NCBI RefSeq assembly: GCF_002159915.1
Contig: NZ_NFJP01000035.1
Coordinates: 1 to 34,341, forward strand
Reading direction: 5' to 3'
Source: Gordonibacter sp. An230
GTDB taxonomy: Bacteria > Actinomycetota > Coriobacteriia > Coriobacteriales > Eggerthellaceae
DNA: 34,341 nucleotides
This document shows positions 1 to 6,237 of this stretch, one piece after another. Position numbers and translations under genes: made by a program. The first letter of the stretch is position 1. Each line of letters starts with the position of its first letter. The notes below the pieces were generated by a model. That model was not told where the DNA came from, did not search any database, and saw only the letters and a program-made list of their open reading frames with translations.

Positions 1-348
<348 letters not shown>

Positions 349-545
349 AGGTGGCGGGGTCGCCCCCGCCTGAGTCTCGATCTTGGCGCCTCGCGGCGCG
401 GCCCGCCTCTCGGCGGCCGCGCTGCCGTCTCGGAATCGACTCGTCGTCGACTGGCTTTTCCTTGCTCCTCAGTATCCGGTTCTCAAGGTTCCCGCGGGGC
501 CCTCCCGGGCCCCCGCCCCGGCTTTCCGCCGAAGCGCGAGGAGAT
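349..545 (-). promoter_or_regulatory. 16S rRNA leader region
   Basis: This is the transcribed spacer between the proximal rrn promoter and the mature 16S 5' end. A perfect 7-bp hairpin (353-359 with 364-370, loop tcgc) lies directly upstream of the 16S end and could be part of the processing stalk. A TTGAGAA element (480-486 on the complement) resembles the TTGAGAAC boxA-type antitermination element of actinobacterial rRNA leaders. The antitermination role is inferred from position and similarity only. Confidence 0.55.
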
Positions 546-574
546 ATGTTACCCGCCCGCCTCCCCGCTGTCAA
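546..574 (-). promoter_or_regulatory. rrn promoter P2 (proximal)
   Basis: On the minus strand a perfect -35 TTGACA (569-574) is separated by exactly 17 nt from TAACAT (546-551). Upstream is an A/T-rich stretch (about 575-607) that includes the inverted repeat AAGAACTT...AAGTTCTT and could act as an UP element. Transcription would start near 539 and read into 16S. Confidence 0.75.
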
Positions 575-696
575 GAACTTTCTTCGAAGTTCTTGGAAGT
601 TTTTTTCGGAGGGCTGTTGCCTTCCGCATCCACTTCCTCGGGAATCGCTCCCTTTCGCGAGGTGCGGCCCGCGCTCTCCTCAAACGCGGAACACGT

Positions 697-725
697 ATAT
701 TACCCGTAAGGTTTCGGTAACGCAA
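697..725 (-). promoter_or_regulatory. rrn promoter P1 (distal)
   Basis: On the minus strand TTGCGT (720-725) is followed after 17 nt by TAATAT (697-702). An A/T-rich upstream region contains a perfect 14-bp palindrome TTCAAAATTTTGAA (735-748). It lies 151 bp upstream of P2 with the same 17-bp spacer, and both spacers end in GGG directly before the -10. Tandem promoters are usual for bacterial rRNA operons. Confidence 0.7.
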
Positions 726-777
726 TGGGTGATTTTCAAAATTTTGAACTTTTTTCCGAAAGCCCGGGAAGCGCGCC

Positions 778-893
778 GACGGACCCCGCACGATACGCCC
801 CACGCGATGCGCAGGGGCGGAGGGTGAATCCCAGGGGCTGACGCTCGCCGGACCGGTGGCGAAGACGGACCCCGCGCGATGCGCAGGGGCGGA
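778..893. repeat. Two-unit direct repeat, ~72-bp period
   Basis: The 18-mer GCGATGCGCAGGGGCGGA occurs at 804-821 and again at 876-893. Each copy is preceded by a GACGGACCCCGC-type segment (778 and 864). No reading frame here has coding character. The spacing resembles the other intergenic arrays of this window, but the repeat sequence is different. Confidence 0.6.
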
Positions 894-966
894 AGGGAGA
901 GGGGCTCGTCGCGGCCGCAGCCCTTGAAGCGCCGCGGCAGGCCTCGCACGGTCCGCGGGACGATGG

Positions 967-982
967 TGTTTCATGCGAAACA
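967..982. promoter_or_regulatory. Degenerate parS-like site
   Basis: TGTTTCATGCGAAACA differs from the ParB site TGTTTCACGTGAAACA at two central positions, while both outer half-sites are intact. It lies 191 bp before the first perfect site in the same intergenic region. Confidence 0.5.
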
Positions 983-1157
983 TCTGTGCGCATTGGAAGC
1001 CGAGCGCGAACCGTGCGGACGAGACGGACGCCGGGTCCGCGCTCGCGGTCCGCCCCCGCCCGGATGGGCCGCGAGCGCGAGTCGAAAGCCCGCGGGGGCG
1101 AGGGTGCGGACGGCGCCTCTGCTGCCTGGACGGGCCGCGAGCGCGAGCCGGAAGAGA

Positions 1158-1173
1158 TGTTTCACGTGAAACA
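1158..1173. promoter_or_regulatory. parS centromere site 1
   Basis: TGTTTCACGTGAAACA is a perfect 16-bp palindrome identical to the conserved chromosomal parS bound by ParB/Spo0J. It sits inside the first copy of the 178-bp repeat. ParB loads here, spreads on neighbouring DNA and recruits SMC and ParA for origin segregation (family knowledge). No parA or parB gene lies in this window. Confidence 0.93.
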
Positions 1174-1335
1174 TTTGTACGTGACAGAGGTTCGAGGGCG
1201 GGCCGCGAGAACGAGACGGGCGCCCCCCCCCCGCCCGGATGGGCCTAGCGAACCGCGAGCCGGAAGCCCGCGGGGGCGAGGGTGCGGACGGCGCCTCTGC
1301 TGCCCGGATGGGCCGCGAGCGCGAGTCGGAAGAGA

Positions 1336-1351
1336 TGTTTCACGTGAAACA
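1336..1351. promoter_or_regulatory. parS centromere site 2
   Basis: A second perfect TGTTTCACGTGAAACA lies exactly 178 bp from site 1, within the second copy of the tandem duplication. Its flanks are identical to those of site 1 (GAAGAGA before, TTTGTACGTGACAGAGG after), so it arose by duplication of a parS-bearing segment. Confidence 0.93.
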
Positions 1352-1464
1352 TTTGTACGTGACAGAGGTTCGAGGGCGGGCCGCGAGAACGAGACGGGCG
1401 CCGGGTCCGCCCCCCCCCCGCCCGGATGGGCCTAGCGAACCGCGAGCACGATTGTTTGGGAGGA

Positions 1465-1480
1465 TGTTTCACGTGAAACA
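1465..1480. promoter_or_regulatory. parS centromere site 3
   Basis: A third perfect TGTTTCACGTGAAACA lies 129 bp beyond site 2. Its flanks differ from the duplicated pair (AGGA before, TCTGTACGC after). It resembles the degenerate site at 967 in being followed by TCTGT. Confidence 0.93.
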
Positions 1481-1511
1481 TCTGTACGCTTCTACCCTGG
1501 GCACAGCCCGA

Positions 1512-1566
1512 GAGGGCGGGAGGACGGGAGGGCGGGAGGGCGGAAGGACGGGAGGATGGGAGGGCG
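1512..1566 (+). other. G-rich tract with G-quadruplex potential
   Basis: The plus strand is an almost pure purine stretch of repeated GGGAGGGCGGGAGG-type units with more than six runs of three G separated by 1-4 nt. That fits the sequence rule for intramolecular G-quadruplexes. It begins about 30 bp after the last parS site and lies in noncoding DNA. Confidence 0.6.
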
Positions 1567-1604
1567 GAGCGCTGGTCGCGCTCCTCGGGCGAGGAGCTTC
1601 CGCC

Positions 1605-1830
1605 CTGCGCACAGCACGCGAGAACGAGAGGGAAGGATAATGAGCTTTGCGTTGGCCGCTACCAGGTCTGCGCACAGCACGCGAGAACGAGAGAGAGAAG
1701 GGGCGCCTCAACACGCGCCGTGCACCCTCAAACCAGCGCGCAGCCCGCGAGAACGGGGGCACGCGCGGACGACGACCCGGCTACCGCACGGTGGGTGTGT
1801 GCGATTGCCGCGAGAACGGGGGGGGGGTAC
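1605..1830. repeat. Repeat array A (4 units, 63-66-bp period)
   Basis: The core GCGAGAACG recurs at 1618, 1681, 1747 and 1810 (spacings 63, 66 and 63). The first two units share the longer sequence CTGCGCACAGCACGCGAGAA and a following GAGAG stretch. Sequence between cores is unique. In reverse orientation the long unit resembles the 34-bp repeat at 24452-24620, so these are probably one repeat family. The span 1480-1920 contains no convincing gene. Confidence 0.65.
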
Positions 1831-1920
1831 GCGCGGGCGACGATCCGAGAGCCCTCTCCTTCGGCCTTCGCCAAGCTCCGAACCCCTGCTCCCCTGCCCC
1901 GGTTTATCTCGGACTGCGCC

Positions 1921-2808
1921 TTAATCTTGCCCTTGTCCTTGTCCTTGCCCCTGCCCTTGCCCCTGCCGATGCCCGCCGGCCCCCGCTCCCGGCCCGCGGT
2001 GCTCGCCCCTGTCGTTCGAGCCCATCGGATCGTCCCGTTCCGCACCCTCTTGCGACAGCGCCGCTATCCTGTCGCGCATCTGCCGCATGCTGAGGCTTTT
2101 GCACTCCTCCATCGTCACCGAGGGGTCGAGCTCCATCAGTTCGAGCGCCGCCCGGTAGCGTCCGACCCCCATGCCCTCCGAGGCCGCCGCCTCCCTCGTT
2201 TCGTCGTCCACTTCGCGACACGCGCCCTCGCACGGCAGCTCGCTCAGACAGGCGTCGCTTTGCCGCCGGATGTCGGCGACCTGGCGCTCGTCGCCCGACG
2301 AAACGCTGATCTCCATGAAGGAATCCGCCTGCGCGTAGGGCTCGAACGCGTCGCTTCGCGTGAGCGCGGACAGCGCGTCGGCGTACCCCCGTCCCACGAG
2401 CGGCACGGCATCGAGCAAGGCCCCGCCGTCGTCGTTGAGGGCGCTCGCCTCCACCACGACGCCGAAGCGGTTCACGCCGAGCTCGATCGAGGGATTGACG
2501 TCGATGCCCACGTACGCGGTCGGCTGCGCGTACGCCGTCAGCCCGCCGAGCCCGATGATCGCGACGACAAGGCACGCCGCGAGGGCGACCGCCCTGCGTC
2601 TGATCGACGAGCCGCGGCTCCGCATTCGACCCACCTTGCGGCGCGAGACGACGCGGGCGAACGAAGACGGCGCCGAAGGGGCGGGCGAGCCGGCCCGCTC
2701 GGCCTCCTCGGCAACGCGCGCTATGGAGGCGAGGGTCGCGCGCTTCACGTCTTCGGGAACGACGACGTCGTCGAAGGCCTGCCGCACGCGCTCATCGAAG
2801 TCGTTCAT
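1921..2808 (-). CDS. RsgI-like membrane anti-sigma factor
   Basis: This 295-aa protein probably sequesters the ECF sigma factor encoded just upstream. Residues 1-70 form a charged cytosolic segment, 72-94 a single membrane helix, and about 97-130 carry YVGIDVNPSIELGVN and a following ALNDDG, the hallmark of the middle domain of RsgI-type anti-sigma factors. Residues 213-250 (GRYRA...MEECKSLSMRQM) resemble the conserved helical segment after that domain. The C-terminus is a Gly/Gln run (281-294) encoded by a hexanucleotide repeat. The start is taken at 2808 because its ATG overlaps the sigma-factor stop codon as ATGA, the arrangement expected for translational coupling; a longer frame from 2850 would run deep into the sigma gene. 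Classical RsgI pairs with SigI rather than an ECF factor, so the family label is by domain resemblance. Confidence 0.82.
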   Translation of the reverse strand: MNDFDERVRQAFDDVVVPEDVKRATLASIARVAEEAERAGSPAPSAPSSFARVVSRRKVGRMRSRGSSIRRRAVALAACLVVAIIGLGGLTAYAQPTAYVGIDVNPSIELGVNRFGVVVEASALNDDGGALLDAVPLVGRGYADALSALTRSDAFEPYAQADSFMEISVSSGDERQVADIRRQSDACLSELPCEGACREVDDETREAAASEGMGVGRYRAALELMELDPSVTMEECKSLSMRQMRDRIAALSQEGAERDDPMGSNDRGEHRGPGAGAGGHRQGQGQGQGQGQGQD

Positions 2809-3299
2809 GACAGCGCCTCCTTCAGCTGCTTCTTGCCGCGCGCGATCCACGAATACACCGTGTTGACGGGGGCCTCGACCATCTGCGCGATCTCGGGAGC
2901 GGTGTATCCCTCGTAGAGGGAGAGGTAGAGCGGGGTGCGAGGCGGGTCGTCGAGGCCGCGCATCGCATCGATCACCTCGCTTTCGAAGGAGGCGGGCTGG
3001 ATCGCCGGGTCATCCGACCTCATGTCGGCCGCGCAGGCCGACTCGAGCGGCACCGATCGGCGGCTCGCCGCCTTCAGCATGTCCTTGCATATATTGGTCG
3101 CAACGCGCAGCAGCCACGCTTTGCGGTGCTCCTCGCCGTTGAACCGGACGCGGTCGGACAGCGCGTACCTGAGAAACGCATCCTGGAAGGCGTCCTGCGC
3201 GTCGGCATGGGAGCGGAAGTGCAGCACGCACACGCGCCAGACGGCGTCGCCGTGCCGCTCCATGGCCTCCTCGATATCGCCCCGCTCCCGCATGCCCAT
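2805..3299 (-). CDS. ECF-type RNA polymerase sigma factor
   Basis: A 164-aa sigma-70 family protein of extracytoplasmic-function size. Region 2 spans about residues 15-80 (DAQDAFQDAFLRYAL, then WLLRVATNICKDMLK for -10 recognition). Region 4 spans about 115-163, with the helix-turn-helix YTAPEIAQMVEAPVNTVYSW for -35 recognition. Regions 1 and 3 are absent, as usual for ECF factors. It is the middle gene of a minus-strand operon, 12 nt after the secreted-protein gene and overlapping the anti-sigma gene by 4 nt, so its activity is most likely controlled by that membrane anti-sigma factor. The start could be 3299 or the second ATG at 3293; an AGGA motif lies just upstream of both. It may autoregulate the operon through the promoter-like element at 3887-3917. 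Confidence 0.92.
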   Translation of the reverse strand: MGMRERGDIEEAMERHGDAVWRVCVLHFRSHADAQDAFQDAFLRYALSDRVRFNGEEHRKAWLLRVATNICKDMLKAASRRSVPLESACAADMRSDDPAIQPASFESEVIDAMRGLDDPPRTPLYLSLYEGYTAPEIAQMVEAPVNTVYSWIARGKKQLKEALS

Positions 3300-3311
3300 C
3301 GCTTCCTGCGG

Positions 3312-3851
3312 CTAGCGATTCGCGCAGCCGCGGCCGCCGCCGTTTCCCTGATGGCCGCGCCCCGCGCCATCGCCTCGCACGCAGGCGCCGGAACCATAGT
3401 TGTCGCACATGCCGTCGCCGTCGGCGTCGACGAAGCCGGGGCAGGCGCCCCGGTCGCTGCCGCGCGCATCGCATGCGCCGTCGCCGTTCTCGTCGACGAA
3501 GCCGGGGCAGGCGCCGGAACCGCAGTTGTCGCACATGCCGTCGGCGTCGGCGTCGACGAAGCCGGGGCAGTTCCCGCGCCCGACCGCGGCATGCCCTTGC
3601 GTTCCGGCGACGGCTCCGCCGACGAGCCCTTCGCGCGCAAGAGCGTCCGCAGGCTCGGAAGACGCCGCGCAAGCCGCTGAATCGGAGAGCGCCGAGGCGC
3701 CCCCTCCCGTCGCCGATGCGCACGACGCAGGCGCCTCGGCGCCGCTTTCCGGACACCAAACCTGCCGCGCCCCGTTCGCGAAGGCGATTGTGGGCACGGC
3801 GAGCAGCATCAGGGCCGCAACTGCAACAAACGCGATAGTGCTCTTCTTCAT
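3312..3851 (-). CDS. Secreted DxDxDG-repeat protein (calcium-binding-like)
   Basis: This 179-aa protein starts with a Sec signal peptide (KK, hydrophobic 6-22, cleavage after AFA near residue 25). After a low-complexity Ala/Ser region come three tandem units beginning at Cys95, Cys115 and Cys137. Each has the form CPGFVD followed by DADGMCDN or a close variant. The DxDxDG cores resemble the calcium loops of EF-hand or thrombospondin type-3 repeats, and the evenly spaced cysteines suggest disulfides. The C-terminus is Gly-rich. The start at 3851 follows a good AAAGGAG ribosome-binding site. As first gene of the sigma/anti-sigma operon it may be an extracellular ligand, sensor component or main product of the circuit. 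Calcium binding is inferred from the motif alone; no named family was recognised. Confidence 0.8.
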   Translation of the reverse strand: MKKSTIAFVAVAALMLLAVPTIAFANGARQVWCPESGAEAPASCASATGGGASALSDSAACAASSEPADALAREGLVGGAVAGTQGHAAVGRGNCPGFVDADADGMCDNCGSGACPGFVDENGDGACDARGSDRGACPGFVDADGDGMCDNYGSGACVRGDGAGRGHQGNGGGRGCANR

Positions 3852-3886
3852 GGTCGCTCCTTTCGTCGTGATCCGGTCTTCACCTC

Positions 3887-3917
3887 TAACACGAACGAGC
3901 AGCCTCCATCCTTGCAA
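3887..3917 (-). promoter_or_regulatory. Candidate ECF-type promoter of the sigma operon
   Basis: On the minus strand TTGCAAGG (3910-3917) is followed after 16 nt by CGTGTTA (3887-3893), about 36 nt before the ATG of the first gene. This resembles ECF promoters with TGCAA-type -35 and CGT-type -10 elements. It suggests autoregulation by the sigma factor of the same operon, which is inference. Confidence 0.4.
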
Positions 3918-4302
3918 GAATTTTCGCGACACGCAACCTTTTTTGGCGAGCGCGCCGGGCGAGCGCCGACGGAAAAGGCCGCGCCCCGCAGCCGACCGCC
4001 GATGTTCGCGCCCCGCACTCGACCGCAGACGCAAACGCGTTCGAATGCGGCGGACCGGGATGCGAGCGCGCCGACGCCTCCACCGTCGCAAGAGGCCCGT
4101 TCGGGGGCTCGGCCTCCGGCCCCCTGGCCACCTTGCGGGGTTCCGTCGCGATCACGGGGCAGAAGCCCGCCCGGCCCCAAGCCGCCCTCCGCCCTCGCAG
4201 CCGGAAGCCGCGTCTTCGAACGCTGCGCGGAACCGCGGTCGACGGCAGGCCCCAGGGGCCATCGCAACGCGTTTCAGACGAGAAACCCCTCCGCAGAGCC
4301 CG

Positions 4303-4322
4303 AAAAAAAAAAGGGGGGGGGG
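4303..4322. other. A10-G10 homopolymer block in a 727-bp gene-free region
   Basis: Ten A (4303-4312) are followed directly by ten G (4313-4322). The surrounding region 3918-4526, between the sigma operon and tyrS, shows no gene with a plausible start or composition. Apart from this block and the hairpin at 4527-4550 nothing recognisable was seen in it. Confidence 0.6.
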
Positions 4323-4526
4323 CAAAGGAGCCGTTCGGGAGCTTTCGGCAGCGCCCGAATCGATAAGGCCGGAGAGGCCCTCGGGGCTCGCCGCCTCGCA
4401 GAGCGCGGAACTCGGCGCGGCGCCCGCCCCGGCGCCTCCTCCCGGAGCGCGCAGCGGGCGGGCACCATGCCGCTCTTCCTCTGAGGCATGATGCCCGCAA
4501 CCGGTTTCCTTCCTTCGGAACGCGCT

Positions 4527-4550
4527 GCGGGCGGCCCGCAGGCCGCCCGC
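4527..4550 (-). terminator. Hairpin downstream of tyrS
   Basis: Perfect 10-bp arms GCGGGCGGCC (4527-4536) and GGCCGCCCGC (4541-4550) flank a CGCA loop, 28 nt after the tyrS stop. There is no clear U tract on the minus strand, so it may be a GC-stem terminator or simply an mRNA 3'-end stabiliser. Confidence 0.5.
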
Positions 4551-4578
4551 TCGATCACCGTCGAGAACGCGAAATACG

Positions 4579-5790
4579 CTACACGAACCTGACGAACTTG
4601 CGCTTGCCCACCTGGAGCGTGGCGCCCGCCAGCATCGCCGGGTCCACGTTGTAGGACTTGGCGGGAACGGGCTCGCCGTTCACCTTCACGCCGCCGCCGT
4701 CTATCAGCCGGCGCGCCTCGCCCGTGCTGGACGCCAACCCGGCATCGGCCAGAAGCTTGGCCAGGTAGACGGTGCCCTCGTCGTTGGGGGCGAGGTCGGC
4801 CGCGAACTCGGGGATGTCGTCGGGCACGGCGTGCTGCTTGAACACGAGGTCGAACTGCTCCTCGGCCGCCTGCGCCGCCGCCTCGTCGTGGTAGGCCGCC
4901 ACGATGTTGCGCGCCAGCGCGCGCTTCACCTTGTTGGGATGCAGCACGCCCTCGGCCAAGCCGCGCTCGATCTCGTCGATCTCGTCGACCGGCAGGGTGG
5001 ATGCCAGGCGGTGGTACTTCACCATGAGCTCGTCGGGGATGGACATGACCTTGCCGAACATGTCGGCCGGCTCGTCGGTGAGCCCGATGTAGTTGCCGTA
5101 GCTCTTGGACATCTTCTGCACGCCGTCGGTGCCCTCGAGGAGCGGCAGCGTCAGGCACACCTGCGGCTCCATGCCCATCTTCTCCATGAGCTCGCGGCCG
5201 GCCAAGAGGTTGAACAGCTGGTCGGTGCCGCCGAGCTCCACGTCGGCCTCGATGACGACCGAGTCGTAGGCCTGCATGAGCGGGTAGAGGAATTCGTGCA
5301 GGCTGATGGGCTGGCTGTTGGCGTAGCGGTTGTGGAAGTCGTCGCGCTCGAGGATGCGGGCCACCGTGAAGTTGCTGGCAAGCTTCAAAAGCCCCTCCAT
5401 GTTAAGGGAGAGCAGCCATTCGGAGTTGTAGCGCAGGGTGGTCTTCTCAGGGTCGAGGATCTTGAACGCTTGGTCGACGTAGGTCTGGGCGTTCGCCTTG
5501 ATCTGCTCGCTCGTGAGCTGCGGGCGCGTGGAGTTGCGCCCCGACGGATCGCCGATGAGCGCGGTGCCGTCGCCGATGATGAGCGTGACGCCGTGGCCGA
5601 GGTCCTGGAACTGGCGCAGCTTGCGCAGCGGCACGGCGTGCCCGAGGTGGATGTCGGGGGCCGTGGGGTCGACGCCCAGCTTGATGTTGAGCGGCGTGCC
5701 GCGCTTGAGCTTCTCGAGCAGGGCGCTCTCGGGCACGATCTGCGCCGCGCCGGAGGCGATGGTGTGCAGTTGTTCTTCCGCGGATAGCAT
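4579..5790 (-). CDS. tyrS: Tyrosyl-tRNA synthetase
   Basis: A 403-aa class I aminoacyl-tRNA synthetase that charges tRNA-Tyr with tyrosine in the cytosol. The HIGH-type motif is HLGH (48-51) in [11 protein letters not shown], the tyrosine pocket includes [13 protein letters not shown] (187-199), and the second signature is KMSKS (226-230). KMSKS rather than KFGKT marks the TyrZ-like bacterial subgroup. A C-terminal S4 RNA-binding domain occupies about 345-403. The start at 5790 follows GAGGATCC; the frame is open for another 97 codons upstream but has no conserved protein there. It stands alone between two long gene-free stretches. No T-box leader was seen upstream. Confidence 0.97.
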   Translation of the reverse strand: MLSAEEQLHTIASGAAQIVPESALLEKLKRGTPLNIKLGVDPTAPDIHLGHAVPLRKLRQFQDLGHGVTLIIGDGTALIGDPSGRNSTRPQLTSEQIKANAQTYVDQAFKILDPEKTTLRYNSEWLLSLNMEGLLKLASNFTVARILERDDFHNRYANSQPISLHEFLYPLMQAYDSVVIEADVELGGTDQLFNLLAGRELMEKMGMEPQVCLTLPLLEGTDGVQKMSKSYGNYIGLTDEPADMFGKVMSIPDELMVKYHRLASTLPVDEIDEIERGLAEGVLHPNKVKRALARNIVAAYHDEAAAQAAEEQFDLVFKQHAVPDDIPEFAADLAPNDEGTVYLAKLLADAGLASSTGEARRLIDGGGVKVNGEPVPAKSYNVDPAMLAGATLQVGKRKFVRFV

Positions 5791-5822
5791 CGGATCCTCT
5801 TTCTTCGGGTACGTAGCATGCG

Positions 5823-5828
5823 ATTCTA
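5823..5828 (-). promoter_or_regulatory. Possible tyrS -10 element
   Basis: On the minus strand TAGAAT precedes the tyrS start by 32 nt, but no good -35 lies at 16-18 nt. The rest of the 447-bp gap 5791-6237 holds only a short duplicated GGCAGGACGGCGC (6141 and 6163) and no credible gene or T-box. Confidence 0.3.
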
Positions 5829-6237
5829 CCACAGCGCACCGAGAGGGGCGGCGGAATGCGACAGCCCCGCCCGCGCCCGCACCCGCGGCGCACGGGCGAA
5901 AACGGCATCGCGCTTTGAGGGGCGCGGCGGGAAGTCGCGAGAAGGGACGCCGCCCCGGCGGCCAGCGAGCCGCTCCCGGCCTGCCCCGGGGCACGGCATC
6001 GTCCGCCCCCGCATCCAAGCCCGGGGGGCCGCCTCCACCGATCCGCTCCCGCAACGCGGCACCGCCCGCTCCCCGGCGCACATTCGCCGCCGGCCCGGCG
6101 CGCCCTCCGTTGCCATCCAGAAGCGCGCCGCGTTTTGGATGGGCAGGACGGCGCCCCCGCTGGCAGGACGGCGCCGCCGCCCCCGCAGCGAGCGCACCCG
6201 CCCCGCCACGGCTCCGGCGCCCCGGCGGCCCGGCGTG

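Larger units (their letters stand above)
1081..1447. repeat. 178-bp tandem duplication carrying parS
   Basis: Unit 1 (about 1081-1258) and unit 2 (about 1259-1447) align with scattered substitutions. Each contains the GCCCGCGGGGGCGAGGGTG block, a parS site, a CGCGAGAACGAGACGGG block, a run of about 10 C, and the segment ending in CGGATGGGCCTAGCGAACC. The second unit has a short insertion (GGGTCCG) before the C run. No coding frame is credible across it. Confidence 0.85.

Noticed and set aside
549-983. Open frames on the minus strand upstream of the rRNA gene
   Set aside because: They overlap both rrn promoters and the direct repeat, and their protein is Arg/Pro/Ala-rich without domain or ribosome-binding site.
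1158-1173. Noc (nucleoid occlusion) binding site
   Set aside because: The Noc consensus is TATTTCCCGGGAAATA; the central CACGTG here matches parS, not Noc.
350-1900. Replication origin next to the parS cluster
   Set aside because: No cluster of DnaA boxes (TTATCCACA-like) and no dnaA or dnaN gene is visible.
5791-6237. T-box riboswitch upstream of tyrS
   Set aside because: No T-box core (GGTGGNACCGCG) and no specifier-stem pattern was found on the minus strand.
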